A DNA stretch of 64,000 nt from Gammaproteobacteria bacterium (GCA_016191245.1 JACPOY010000021.1:124001-188000), one strand, 5' to 3'. Positions 8,194 through 17,048 are shown, counted from the first letter of the stretch. Numbers and translations: made by a program. The notes: a model not told the origin generated them from the sequence alone.

Positions 8194-9696
8194 ATGACTA
8201 CATCGGTTTCTATCAAATCACGCTTTTGTCCAAGTCCTACTGGATTAATGCATCTAGGTAACTTAAGAACTGCGCTATTTAATGTGCTGCTGGCTAAATC
8301 GTATCTGGCGCAAAAGCAGGCTGCTTCGTTTTTACTTCGTATTGAAGACACAGACTTGGCTCGCTCAGAACAAGAATTTACCCAAAGCTTGATGAAAGAT
8401 TTATTGTGGTTGGATCTAGACTGGCAAGAAGGGCCAAATCACCATAAAGGTCATGAACCCTATTACCAAGCTCAAAGAACAGGCATATATCAAAAATACT
8501 ACCAGCAATTGTTACAAAACAAACAAGCCTATTGGTGTTTTTGCACTGATACAGAATTGACGATTACACGCAAAACGCAATTACAAGCGGGAATGCCGCC
8601 GCGTTATGCTGGGACTTGCCGGCATCTGACACAAGAACAAATTGAAGCCAAAAGAGCCAAAGGACTTGTACCAGCACTTCGGTTTCGTATCCCTGATAAT
8701 GAATCAATTCATTTTGATGATTTTATTCAAGGTCCTAAAACATTTGCAACCGATGATATTGGAGACTTTATCATTGAAAAAGCAGATGGTTCAGCATCGT
8801 TTATGTTTTGTAATGCTGTCGATGATGCTTTAATGGAAGTGACACATGTCATGCGAGGTGAAGATCATCTTACTAATACACCGCGCCAATTATTAATCTT
8901 AAAAGCGTTAGGGTTGAAAGCGCCACTGTATGGTCATATGCCACTTATTTTAGGATTTGATGGTAAGCCCTTATCCAAACGCAATGGAAGTCAATCTATT
9001 GAGAGTTTACGTGAACAAGGATATTTTCCGTTAGCAATTAATAATTATTTATCAAGACTTGGGCATCATTTTGAAAATGAGAAATTGTTATCGCTTGATG
9101 AATTAGGCGAGCATTTTGATATTTCGCATATTGGGCGTTCACCAGCACGTTTTGATTTGGCACAGTTAAATCATTGGCAAAAAGAAACCGTGCTAACAAA
9201 ATCTGATGATGAATTTTGGAACTGGGTAAAACCATATGTTGAGCAATATGTGCCAAAAGAAAAAATTTCATTATTTGTTCAAACAGTTAAGAAAAACATT
9301 GTTTTACCTCAAGATGCAATTGATTGGGCTATTCAGTTATTAGGTACTAATATTGACTCGAATCAGTTTTTCAATGAAGAAGCTTTAGACGTCATTAGAG
9401 ATCAGAATAAAGAAAATGAAATCAGTGTAAAGCAAGTACTAGATGAACTTGAAAAAGCAATTCAACAAAAAGGTGATAACTATAACGAAGTTATTAATGA
9501 GCTTGTCTTTCACGTTAAAAAGAAAGGTAAAGTGATATTTAAGCCTTTACGTTCTGCAATTACTGGAAGATGTGATGGTCCTGAGTTAGCAAATATTTTC
9601 TCTTTAATGGGTAAAGAATTATTATTGAAGAGGGTTGGAATTGCTAAAGAAATTTCTGAAACAAGTAGTACTGTAAAACCATCAATGAAAAATTAA
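8194..9696 (+). CDS. gltX: GltX, glutamyl-tRNA synthetase
   Basis: This is a class I aminoacyl-tRNA synthetase of 500 aa that charges tRNA-Glu in the cytoplasm. The HIGH-type signature is FCPSPTGLMHLGN near residues 11-23. The KMSKR signature is PLSKR, a variant seen in some GltX subfamilies. The GEDHLTNTPRQ block of the catalytic domain is present. The C-terminal helical anticodon domain ends in an unremarkable polar tail. The start at 8194 is chosen because it gives the family's usual N-terminus; an in-frame TTG at 8140 would add 18 residues. It is divergent from ppiB, with repeats immediately downstream. Confidence 0.95.
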   Translation: MTTSVSIKSRFCPSPTGLMHLGNLRTALFNVLLAKSYLAQKQAASFLLRIEDTDLARSEQEFTQSLMKDLLWLDLDWQEGPNHHKGHEPYYQAQRTGIYQKYYQQLLQNKQAYWCFCTDTELTITRKTQLQAGMPPRYAGTCRHLTQEQIEAKRAKGLVPALRFRIPDNESIHFDDFIQGPKTFATDDIGDFIIEKADGSASFMFCNAVDDALMEVTHVMRGEDHLTNTPRQLLILKALGLKAPLYGHMPLILGFDGKPLSKRNGSQSIESLREQGYFPLAINNYLSRLGHHFENEKLLSLDELGEHFDISHIGRSPARFDLAQLNHWQKETVLTKSDDEFWNWVKPYVEQYVPKEKISLFVQTVKKNIVLPQDAIDWAIQLLGTNIDSNQFFNEEALDVIRDQNKENEISVKQVLDELEKAIQQKGDNYNEVINELVFHVKKKGKVIFKPLRSAITGRCDGPELANIFSLMGKELLLKRVGIAKEISETSSTVKPSMKN

Positions 9697-9730
9697 TTTA
9701 TTTTTCTTTTTAGTTTTATATTTTTTAACA

Positions 9731-9832
9731 CCCCTCACCCTAACCCTCTCCCGCAAGGGGAGAGGGGATAAGAAGGCGGGGATTCTGCTTCCGATCCCCT
9801 CTCCCCTTGCGGGAGAGGGTTAGGGTGAGGGG
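9731..9832. repeat. Inverted pair of 37-bp repeats (REPIN-like)
   Basis: A forward copy at 9731-9767 and a reverse copy at 9796-9832 are separated by 28 bases. The spacer begins ATAAGAAG and ends TTCCGAT; reversed, it resembles the spacer of the pair at 23782-23883 at both ends. Each copy can form its own hairpin and the pair can form a long one. The pair sits between gltX and the DUF559 gene, and the right edge is about 18 bases before the DUF559 start. Confidence 0.95.
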
Positions 9833-9850
9833 TTTTCTTAGGGGATTTGC

Positions 9851-10228
9851 ATGAAGTTGTATGCAAGGGAACTACGAAAAGAACAAACAGATGCTGAAAG
9901 AGCATTATGGCTGAGAATAAAAAACCGCCAATTATTGGGTTTTAAATTTCGTCGCCAAGTCATCTTAGATGGATATATTGCGGATTTTGTTTATTTAGAA
10001 AAAAGATTGATTATTGAATTAGATGGTGGTCATCATTTAGAGCAAAGAAAATATGATAACCAAAGAACAAAGTATTTAAATGAAAATAATTTCAAAGTTA
10101 TCAGATTTTGGAACAATGACGTGTTGAAAAACATGGAAATTGTAGTTGAAGAAATCGCAAATAATTTATTAGAAGATTGTGTAAACACCCCTCACCCTAA
10201 CCCTCTCCCGCAAGGGGAGAGGGGATAA
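9851..10228 (+). CDS. DUF559 (Vsr-like) endonuclease-fold protein with a repeat-encoded tail
   Basis: This 125-aa DUF559 protein has a PD-(D/E)XK / very-short-patch-repair-like nuclease fold. Key parts are TDAERALWLRIKNRQL, FKFRRQ, GYIADFVYLEKRLIIELDGGHH (split here by the D, E and D-G-G residues expected for the active site) and the conserved VIRFWNNDV. The family's function is unknown. The last 13 residues (TPHPNPLPQGERG) and the TAA stop come from a copy of the 37-bp repeat. The gene is bracketed by repeats on both sides, and its final codons are duplicated further downstream. AGGGG upstream of ATG 9851 is a good ribosome-binding site. It could be a mobility partner of the repeats, which is inference. 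Confidence 0.9.
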   Translation: MKLYARELRKEQTDAERALWLRIKNRQLLGFKFRRQVILDGYIADFVYLEKRLIIELDGGHHLEQRKYDNQRTKYLNENNFKVIRFWNNDVLKNMEIVVEEIANNLLEDCVNTPHPNPLPQGERG

Positions 10229-10231
10229 GAA
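10163..10231 (+). repeat. 69-bp direct duplication, copy 1 (3' end of the DUF559 gene)
   Basis: This stretch covers the codons for LLEDCVN of the DUF559 protein plus the repeat at 10188-10224 and a few flanking bases. It is repeated exactly at 10460-10528, and similarity stops abruptly on both sides. Confidence 0.9.
10188..10224 (+). repeat. 37-bp palindromic repeat forming the DUF559 C-terminus
   Basis: This forward copy is flanked on the right by ATAAG, giving the stop codon GGA-TAA of the DUF559 gene. It is read in the same frame as the copies in pgeF and in the esterase gene. Confidence 0.95.
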
Positions 10232-10315
10232 CAGGGATTTGCTTTCGATTTACATTTTCGAGGGCTAGGAGTAAAGGGTTTAAGGAATAATATGTAAAAT
10301 CAGCTCTTATCCGAT

Positions 10316-10352
10316 CCCCTCTCCCCTTGCGGGAGAGGGTTAGGGTGAGGGG
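10316..10352 (-). repeat. 37-bp palindromic repeat between the DUF559 gene and cysS
   Basis: This reverse copy is preceded by TTATCCGAT, a flank that resembles the spacer ends of the close inverted pairs. It is 91 bases from the forward copy at 10188, further apart than the usual 26-28. The 358-base gap 10229-10586 holds this copy, the next duplicated copy and AT-rich sequence; I see no gene in it. Confidence 0.95.
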
Positions 10353-10459
10353 TGAGGCTATAGAATTTATAGTTAGAATTTATAATTATAAGTTTTAAAA
10401 AACTTATATAAAAATTAATGAAAGAAAATAGTATAAGAATATGAAATTATTCTTATAGA

Positions 10460-10528
10460 AATTTATTAGAAGATTGTGTAAACACCCCTCACCCTAACCC
10501 TCTCCCGCAAGGGGAGAGGGGATAAGAA
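10460..10528 (+). repeat. 69-bp direct duplication, copy 2, containing the repeat at 10485-10521
   Basis: This is an exact second copy of 10163-10231 lying outside any gene. It still encodes LLEDCVN plus the repeat peptide and stop in frame, but nothing of the nuclease upstream. It looks like the remnant of a copied or deleted second DUF559 gene, or of a repeat that moved together with flanking DNA. Confidence 0.9.
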
Positions 10529-10586
10529 TATGGGATTCTATTTAGGATGAGGAGTGTTTTTTAATAAAACTTTTACTGGAACAACT

Positions 10587-11966
10587 ATGCTACAAATCTA
10601 CAACACGTTTACGCATAAAAAAGAACCCTTTAAGCCATTGGTGCCAGGTCATATTTCTTTATATGTCTGTGGCATTACAGTTTATGATTTTTGTCACTTA
10701 GGTCATGCAAGAGTCTTTGTTGCTTTTGATGTGATTGTGAGATTTTTGCGTGAGAGTGGTTGGAAAGTAAAATACGTACGCAATATTACCGATATTGACG
10801 ATAAAATTATTAAACGCGCTCATGAAAATAATGAACCCATTGAAGCGCTAACTAACCGTTTTATCGAAGCGATGAACGAAGATGGCAAAGCATTGAATGT
10901 TTTAAGTCCTGATCTTGAACCGAGAGCAACTCATCATATTGATAGCATTATTCACATGGTGAAACAGTTAGAAGAAAAGGGCGTCGCCTATTTAGCTGAT
11001 AATGGTGATGTTTATTTTCAAGTAGATAAATATAATAATTATGGGCAACTCGCGCATAAAGATTTAGAAAATCTACAGGCAGGTGCAAGAGTAGAAGTTG
11101 TTTCACAAAAACGCTCTAGTCTTGATTTTGTGTTATGGAAAAAAGCCAAACCTGAAGAGCCGCATTGGTTATCACCTTGGGGAGAAGGTCGTCCTGGCTG
11201 GCATATTGAATGTTCAGCCATGTCCACAAAATGCCTTGGTGACACCTTTGATATTCATGGGGGTGGTTCTGATTTGGTATTTCCGCATCATGAGAATGAA
11301 CGTGCGCAATCTGAATGTGCGACAGGGAAAACATTTGTTAATACTTGGATGCATGTCGGTTTTGTTCAGGTCGACAAAGAAAAAATGTCAAAATCACTCA
11401 ATAATTTTTTCACAATTCGTGAAGTATTAAAAGAATATGATGCCGAAGTGATAAGATATTTTCTGATTGCCAGCCATTATCGAAGCCCTGTTAATTATTC
11501 CAAAGAATTATTAGAACAAGCAAAAAGTGCTTTGGAAAGAATGTATACAGCGCTACGAGGCATCGACTTATCCAAAGCGAAAACATCACCCAGTGCCGCT
11601 ATTTTCAAAACACGTTTTTTTGAAGCAATGAATGATGACTTTAATACTCCAATTGCTATGTCGGTATTGTTTGATTTGGTGCACGCTGTAAATACGGCAA
11701 AAGAAAAACAAGATCCCGATCATTTTGCATTTGCTGCGTTACTCAAAGAACTAGCGAATATATTAGGCTTATTAGAACGCACTCCTGAAAGCTACTTACA
11801 AGGTAAAATGGACGAAAAAGGAGAGATTGAACGGCTTATTCAAGAACGTGAACAAGCGCGTTTATCAAAAGATTGGAAGCAAGCGGATGTGCTTCGTCAA
11901 CAACTCAGCTCCATGGGGGTGGTACTGGAAGACACACCTAAAGGAACTATTTGGCGAAAGGCGTAA
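10587..11966 (+). CDS. cysS: CysS, cysteinyl-tRNA synthetase
   Basis: This class I synthetase of 459 aa (E. coli 461) charges tRNA-Cys. It has YVCGITVYD with the first zinc-ligand Cys, HLGHARVFV as the HIGH motif, WHIECSAM (second Cys), [15 protein letters not shown] (His and Glu zinc ligands) and EKMSKSLNN as the KMSKS motif. The small C-terminal domain ends in a family-like VxLEDTPxGTxWR. ATG 10587 gives the usual N-terminus (MLQIYNT); an in-frame start at 10554 is upstream of it. The nearest upstream sequence is the repeat cluster, so its promoter must lie in or just after it. Confidence 0.96.
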   Translation: MLQIYNTFTHKKEPFKPLVPGHISLYVCGITVYDFCHLGHARVFVAFDVIVRFLRESGWKVKYVRNITDIDDKIIKRAHENNEPIEALTNRFIEAMNEDGKALNVLSPDLEPRATHHIDSIIHMVKQLEEKGVAYLADNGDVYFQVDKYNNYGQLAHKDLENLQAGARVEVVSQKRSSLDFVLWKKAKPEEPHWLSPWGEGRPGWHIECSAMSTKCLGDTFDIHGGGSDLVFPHHENERAQSECATGKTFVNTWMHVGFVQVDKEKMSKSLNNFFTIREVLKEYDAEVIRYFLIASHYRSPVNYSKELLEQAKSALERMYTALRGIDLSKAKTSPSAAIFKTRFFEAMNDDFNTPIAMSVLFDLVHAVNTAKEKQDPDHFAFAALLKELANILGLLERTPESYLQGKMDEKGEIERLIQEREQARLSKDWKQADVLRQQLSSMGVVLEDTPKGTIWRKA

Positions 11967-12000
11967 AACTCTGTTATAAAACGATATTAAGTGTTTACGC

Positions 12001-13062
12001 ATGCTATCTTTTGTAATGAAACCGAAATTAAAAACTTCCAACAAAGAAAATGTAAAATCAGCAGATGAATTGCCTCTTGGTTTCCCATTTCAAAATAATG
12101 ATTTTGTTGAATTTATGCAAGATTATGGTTTATCAAGAGCAACAATAAAAGACATCCCTTGGGTAAGCAAAACACATCTTTATGCTAAACAAGAGAATCT
12201 TTCAGGGCTAATACAAGCATTGAAAGAGGATCCAAAGCAATTGGAAGAAATTGATTGTAATGGATGGACACCATTATTTTATGCTGCATTTTATCAAAAA
12301 TTGAAAGCCGTAAAATTATTATCTAAGAAAGGGGCTGATCTTACCAAGGTTGATATCTATCAACATCATGTCTTACATTATGCAAAAAAAGATATGCAAC
12401 ATTCTCCGGTGTCCATATATTTGAAAGATAAAATTGCCACAAAGAAAGATATATTAGCTGCTTTGGCCTTTGAATTTCAGGCTATTATTGAAAAAGAAAA
12501 AATAATGGCAAGAAGATCTGGTAAAAAAATCCTGATCTTATTAGGCGAGCTACATGGAGCTTATCAAGGATATCAACTTGAAAAGGCGCTTTTAAAAGAA
12601 GTAAAAGCCAAAGGAATTTCAACTCTACTGTGTGAGTTGCCCTCAATACAGTTTCTACATTCAATCGAAAAAAAGGCACGGGATTCATTTAAAATGAACC
12701 TCATTGCTGTCGATAAACATCCCAAAAGAAATGCGGGAGCCAGCATTGAAGAGCGAAATGAAGTGATTGCACAAGAAATTAATAAAATTGAACAAGATGC
12801 GATTTTTATTACTGGCACAGAACATCTATATGGATTGTTACAAGAAGAAACCTCACTTATTGATCGAAGTAAGTTCCATATTGTACCTTTTAATATATCA
12901 AGTCTTTTCTGTGGACCAACATCAAAGATGTCTGTAGAGTCAGCATTTTCATTTGAGGCAAATAGCATCATTCAGATCCACTCGAATACTTTTACTGATA
13001 GTAGAAGAGTAAGCGAAAAATGGAATGATGCCCACAAGGTTGCTAAGAAGCCTAAAATTTAA
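12001..13062 (+). CDS. Ankyrin-repeat protein with a possible TraB/ChaN-like domain; effector candidate
   Basis: The product is 353 aa with no signal peptide. Residues about 55-130 contain ankyrin-like units, best seen in DCNGWTPLFYAAFYQKLKAVKLLSKKGADL, split here by its GWTPLFYAA and LLSKKGADL signatures. The C-terminal half has GELHG at 182-186, a Glu at 212 after a hydrophobic strand, and GTEHLYGLL at 272-280. That order resembles the EreA/ChaN/TraB-TIKI superfamily (GE.HG, E, G..H..GL), some of which are proteases or haem-binding. The domain call is by pattern only. The tail is basic (KKPKI). An ankyrin protein in a bacterium with an IcmL homologue suggests a translocated effector. It converges with the next gene, overlapping by 4 bases. 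Confidence 0.65.
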   Translation: MLSFVMKPKLKTSNKENVKSADELPLGFPFQNNDFVEFMQDYGLSRATIKDIPWVSKTHLYAKQENLSGLIQALKEDPKQLEEIDCNGWTPLFYAAFYQKLKAVKLLSKKGADLTKVDIYQHHVLHYAKKDMQHSPVSIYLKDKIATKKDILAALAFEFQAIIEKEKIMARRSGKKILILLGELHGAYQGYQLEKALLKEVKAKGISTLLCELPSIQFLHSIEKKARDSFKMNLIAVDKHPKRNAGASIEERNEVIAQEINKIEQDAIFITGTEHLYGLLQEETSLIDRSKFHIVPFNISSLFCGPTSKMSVESAFSFEANSIIQIHSNTFTDSRRVSEKWNDAHKVAKKPKI

Positions 13063-14618
13063 AGCCGCTTTTTACTTGGTGCCAAATTGTCCCCAAAAGC
13101 ATTTTCTAGTTGCGCAAGATATTCACGTTTTTCTTTGATTACACGTCCTTGTGGAAAAGCGTTTAAAAAACTTCCTATCGTCATATCCCATTCAGCCTGA
13201 TATTCTTGCTGTTTATCAAGAAGCGCTGCAAATTTTTTATAAATGGTATTAGAATTTTTTAATATCCCCTCGCCAGTCGGGGGGCCAAGTGTTGCATCCT
13301 TTTCAAAGAGATCTTCTAATGCTATTTCGCCCGCATCAAGAAGTTCAATGCCAATTGCCAAAGCCATGGCAAAGGGGAGCTTTTTTACAGCTGACATGTT
13401 TTGGCAATCCCAACCTTCCAGAGGAAAATATCGCAATATTTCTGCACAAAAAATTAAAAATAAATGCTGTTTTAATTTTTCAAGTAGTTTATTCCCGACT
13501 TTATTGTTGGGAAGATGTAACATCGTTAAAGTGATTTTTTCAGGTTGATGTCCATATTTAGCAAGTATTGAGTTAAAAATATCTTTCCCACAATAATCAA
13601 TTATTTCATTAAATACATCTAGCACATCCTTCTTTTTGACTTTTCCATCCTCTGGCTTATAACCGTATCTACCTACATTGCGTATGAACAAGTTGCCTCG
13701 ATTACCAGAAGAAGGTTTTCGTTGTATGCTGATGTCAGCTTGTCCCCAGGATAATTTTTCCTCATGTTCCACAAGAGGTTCTTTTAACAGAAAAACTGAA
13801 CGCAATGCTTCTAATGAAGAAATAATCAGTTCACCAGCATTGAGTCCATTAGCATCAAGTGTCGTTCGTGCTTTTTTTGTTTGTGCTTGGTAAGTTTCTT
13901 CAGCACTTTTTGCTATTTGCTGTGTGCGTTTTTGATGGGTGGGTTCAAAATAGTGCATCACGACTTCATGAAGTTCCTGTAGTTCAACAATTCTTGCTTT
14001 TGAACCGTTAAGAAACCCTCTCATGCCATCGCCAAGATCTATCACTGCGGTTTCTTCAATTTGTAATTGCAATGAGGAAACTCTTTCTGTTAAAGCTATG
14101 ATTGACGCATCAATATCAGGTTGCGCATGAGCACCATGCTCTCTCTCTGCTATAACCCGATAAATCGCCTCAGCCAATTCAGTATCTTTTTCAGAATGGG
14201 ATTCACCGGTTTCAGGATCAATATAAACCTCAAACAGTTCTTCATGAATCCACTCAGGGATATCCTCTTCTTCATCAAGTGAACCTAACGCTAAAAGTAT
14301 TCCTAATCCTTTGGCAAGCGCTCTAGCCTGACGCAAAAGAGTTTTAATTTTTTGGACGCTGTCAAAATCGGGTTCACCATGATTACAGTACTGTGTGCAT
14401 TTGTGTAAAATTGCTTTTAGGCGTTGGTGATAATCATTTAAGTTTATTTCTATAGCAGGGAAAGTTATATTATTAAAATTTAGCGATTCAATATAATAAT
14501 GTAATGATGCCAGTTTGTTTTCTATTTCATCTGTTTGCCAATTATCGAATAAGCCGTCATCTTTGCAGAGCTTAGAAATAGTATTTTCAATTTTGTTTAG
14601 AAATGTAGTATTTGGCAT
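13059..14618 (-). CDS. Hypothetical 519-aa protein; orphan
   Basis: I recognise no family. The protein is soluble, with no signal peptide or membrane segment. The N-terminal 110 residues are helical with heptad-like spacing. An acidic stretch (LGSLDEEEDIPEWIHEELFEVYIDPETG region, near 115-140) follows. Residues about 185-260 look like coiled coil. The C-terminal half is mixed, with a hydrophobic helix near 410-440. The tail ends SKKRL, which is basic. Its place beside the ankyrin gene, between conserved genes, fits an accessory or effector role, but nothing in the sequence proves it. Confidence 0.6.
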   Translation of the reverse strand: MPNTTFLNKIENTISKLCKDDGLFDNWQTDEIENKLASLHYYIESLNFNNITFPAIEINLNDYHQRLKAILHKCTQYCNHGEPDFDSVQKIKTLLRQARALAKGLGILLALGSLDEEEDIPEWIHEELFEVYIDPETGESHSEKDTELAEAIYRVIAEREHGAHAQPDIDASIIALTERVSSLQLQIEETAVIDLGDGMRGFLNGSKARIVELQELHEVVMHYFEPTHQKRTQQIAKSAEETYQAQTKKARTTLDANGLNAGELIISSLEALRSVFLLKEPLVEHEEKLSWGQADISIQRKPSSGNRGNLFIRNVGRYGYKPEDGKVKKKDVLDVFNEIIDYCGKDIFNSILAKYGHQPEKITLTMLHLPNNKVGNKLLEKLKQHLFLIFCAEILRYFPLEGWDCQNMSAVKKLPFAMALAIGIELLDAGEIALEDLFEKDATLGPPTGEGILKNSNTIYKKFAALLDKQQEYQAEWDMTIGSFLNAFPQGRVIKEKREYLAQLENAFGDNLAPSKKRL

Positions 14619-14680
14619 ATACAGGTTCGATCTTAGGGGTTAAAAAATATGCACAACCTTAAGATCTTCAAAGGGTATTG

Positions 14681-15982
14681 TCAAATAATAGTTGTAGCTG
14701 CACTTTTTAATATCTCATTGTGATGATTTTTTGCGTTGGTTATCACGCGTTCAAGCGCATCTAATCCATTTTCAAGTTTCTCCAATTCTGGTCCGAAACT
14801 GATACGCGCATATTGTCGATATCGTGCATAGGTTCGCCGTTTCTCTGGGTTTACATCAAAAAAGACACCAGGCACTGTAATTACTTTTTCTTTCAAGCCC
14901 GCTTCAAAAAACGCAATACCGTCGTTGAGAGGCGCAGGTAAATTGGATAAATTTGCCCACATGTAAAATGCACCTGTTGGCGGTGCTTCAACTTCAATTC
15001 CCATTTTAGTAAGGCGAGCTAACATATAGTCTCGCTTATAACGAAAGCAAGATTGCAAAGCGTTGGTTTCTTGTGAGACATAATCAATATCAAGTAATTT
15101 TACAATTTCTTTTTGAAAAGGATTATTAGCGCCACCATCTAAAAATGATCCAGCACTTGCGATAGCATGAATGACATCTTTGGGAGCAATAGTCCAACTA
15201 ATACGCCAACCTGGATAACGCCAGTTTTTGGTTAAACCATCTAGAATAATAATGGGATCTTGGTTCACATCTTCTACATACTCTGCAGCAGAGACAATGT
15301 TAAATGTTTGGTGATTTTTGGGTTCATCGTAAATGTAGTGAGAATAAAATTCATCTAAAATTAAGGAACAACGAAGCTCACTTGCCAACTGTACCCATTC
15401 TTTTAACTTTTCCCCTTTAATAACTTGTCCCGTAGGATTGCATGGATTACTCATTAATAATGCTTTTAATCCACGCCCTGAAATTTCTTTTTTAATTTGC
15501 TCGATGGGAAGTGAGTAATGATATTCAGGCTCAAGTAAAATGGGGATAGGAATAAAAGCTTTAAAAATACTCAGTAACTCCTCGTAAGCGGTATAATCCG
15601 GTAGGAAATGCCCCATATTGATATTTCCTAGAGCGGCAACAATTCGTGCTAATGCAACTCGACCACCACCACAAATACTCACATTTTCCCAAGTGTATTG
15701 AGATGATTTTTCTTGACGATATAATTTATTATATAAATCTGCTACTTTTTGTCTTAATATTTTCTGCCCCGTGACAGGACCGTACTCATGTTCATTTGGA
15801 TCAATAGTGAGCTGTGTAATGCGCTGGGGTGCGCCTGCTAAGGCATTAGTTTCTGGGGCACCTTGCCCAAGATTGATCCAGTTTGGATCTTGGCTTGTAT
15901 ATCCCATTTGAGCTGCCTGATGCATCACATAAATGACACCTGTGCGAGGTACTTCGCGAAAACCGGGTATAGATTTGTTCAT
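14681..15982 (-). CDS. PLP-dependent class I/II aminotransferase
   Basis: This is a fold-type I aminotransferase of 433 aa. Landmarks are GQGAPETNAL near the N-terminus, the pyridoxal-contacting NPCNPTGQ (about 192-199), LDEFYSHY with the Asp that binds the cofactor nitrogen, the Schiff-base Lys in DGLTKNWRYPGWR, and the substrate-carboxylate Arg near RISFGPE. The closest families are the aspartate/alanine/aromatic aminotransferases. The substrate cannot be assigned. It is a stand-alone minus-strand gene. The 3' neighbour on the same strand is the 519-aa orphan. Confidence 0.85.
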   Translation of the reverse strand: MNKSIPGFREVPRTGVIYVMHQAAQMGYTSQDPNWINLGQGAPETNALAGAPQRITQLTIDPNEHEYGPVTGQKILRQKVADLYNKLYRQEKSSQYTWENVSICGGGRVALARIVAALGNINMGHFLPDYTAYEELLSIFKAFIPIPILLEPEYHYSLPIEQIKKEISGRGLKALLMSNPCNPTGQVIKGEKLKEWVQLASELRCSLILDEFYSHYIYDEPKNHQTFNIVSAAEYVEDVNQDPIIILDGLTKNWRYPGWRISWTIAPKDVIHAIASAGSFLDGGANNPFQKEIVKLLDIDYVSQETNALQSCFRYKRDYMLARLTKMGIEVEAPPTGAFYMWANLSNLPAPLNDGIAFFEAGLKEKVITVPGVFFDVNPEKRRTYARYRQYARISFGPELEKLENGLDALERVITNAKNHHNEILKSAATTII

Positions 15983-16060
15983 ATGGATCTCATGACTAAA
16001 TTTTTCTTTGCTATTTTAAATTTACCACATGAAATGGCATTTGAACATTATTAAGTTATT

Positions 16061-16534
16061 CTAATGAGATGCAGGTTTGATAGGTGCACAGAAGCGTTCA
16101 ATGGCTTCTTTGGTTTTATTAATTTCGTCTGTTCTTTGTTCGGGAGTGAGTTGTGTCGTATTGGCAGCAGAATCTTGCAGTCTTATACGTACCCTTGATT
16201 CTAAATCACTAAGGTGTGCTTTAGCATGTTCGCAATTGATTGCTCTGGTATTTGCTTCTTGGGCTTCTTGTTCTGCTTTCTTTTGCGCTTCTAGGTTTTT
16301 TTCCTCTTGTTTTTGTAAATCTTCAATTAATTTTTGTGCATGATCACTTTCAGATTTTGCTGAGCTTGATGGTTTTACATCAGATTTGATTTGTGTTGCA
16401 TTCACATCGTTAGGAGGCACTTGATCATAGTGGGTTTGCCCATTCGCATCTTGCCATTTATAAATTGCAGCATTGACCGGGCTGGTTATCAACGTCAAAC
16501 ATAAAAAAACAAGCCATAAATTATCCTTTTTCAT
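16061..16534 (-). CDS. DUF4124 domain secreted protein
   Basis: The product is 157 aa with an N-terminal signal peptide (hydrophobic core near residues 6-20, cleavage probably after VNA), so it is periplasmic or surface-exposed. A DUF4124 domain follows, with the signature AIYKWQDANGQTHYDQVPP. The middle (about 70-100) is a charged coiled coil rich in Gln, Glu and Lys. Two Cys remain in the C-terminal part. The start at 16534 has GGAGAAC at a good spacing; an ATG six codons upstream would place that site inside the gene. It overlaps the DUF3579 gene by 14 bases, which suggests an operon. Confidence 0.85.
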   Translation of the reverse strand: MKKDNLWLVFLCLTLITSPVNAAIYKWQDANGQTHYDQVPPNDVNATQIKSDVKPSSSAKSESDHAQKLIEDLQKQEEKNLEAQKKAEQEAQEANTRAINCEHAKAHLSDLESRVRIRLQDSAANTTQLTPEQRTDEINKTKEAIERFCAPIKPASH

Positions 16535-16844
16535 TGATTTGTTCTCCTTCAAAATTTTCGCCTTCCTCCGTTTCTTCTCCGCATATTTTTAGTTTATTTG
16601 ATTTAGCGAAATTGAGAATATGATGATAGAGTTCTGGATTTGTTTCCTTTAATTCTGGATCTAATATGACGCATCGATTGCCTCCTTGGTAGGAGGGTTT
16701 TAATAGAGGAGAGTAATAGATGCGATGGTTTTTAAAAGTAGATAAATTACCGCTGACTCGTTCTGCCCAGTCAGATGGTCTAAAGGTTTTTCCTTCTGCG
16801 GTCACACCTTCTATAATTATTTTCGGCTTTTTTGGTTTTGCCAT
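16521..16844 (-). CDS. DUF3579 family protein
   Basis: This is a 107-aa cytoplasmic protein of the DUF3579 family (PF12112), function unknown. The signature is IIIEGVTAEGKTFRPSDWAERVSG, split here by the well-conserved GKTFRPSDWAER core, followed by RIYYSPLLKPS, CVILDPEL and LNFAKSNKL. The C-terminal tail is acidic (EETEEGENFEGE). It is transcribed with the DUF4124 gene. The region upstream to pssA (16845-17048) holds divergent start signals and a small palindrome AGCTAA-AAA-TTAGCT at 16957-16971, but no gene. Confidence 0.85.
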   Translation of the reverse strand: MAKPKKPKIIIEGVTAEGKTFRPSDWAERVSGNLSTFKNHRIYYSPLLKPSYQGGNRCVILDPELKETNPELYHHILNFAKSNKLKICGEETEEGENFEGEQINEKG

Positions 16845-17048
16845 AGGATCGATATCTTCAGCGTTTATTTGTGAGTCCTTATTACATACACCTATTAGTT
16901 TAGTTGTATACTAGTGACCACATAATTGGAGTATAAACTTATTATTGCTGCCATGCAGCTAAAAATTAGCTAACTAAGCAAAAAATAGACAGTATTCAAG
17001 CCGATTGGCTATGCTAAAATCCAGTTTTTTTGAGAGAGCAAGTAAATA

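Noticed and set aside
8642..8833. Frame inside gltX
   Set aside because: Shadow of the synthetase gene in another frame.
9731..10521. Cluster of repeats that might be a CRISPR array
   Set aside because: Copies are in both orientations, the spacing is irregular and no cas genes are nearby.
13243..13548. Open frame on the plus strand opposite the 519-aa gene
   Set aside because: A shadow of the longer minus-strand frame, with no plausible start signal or homology.
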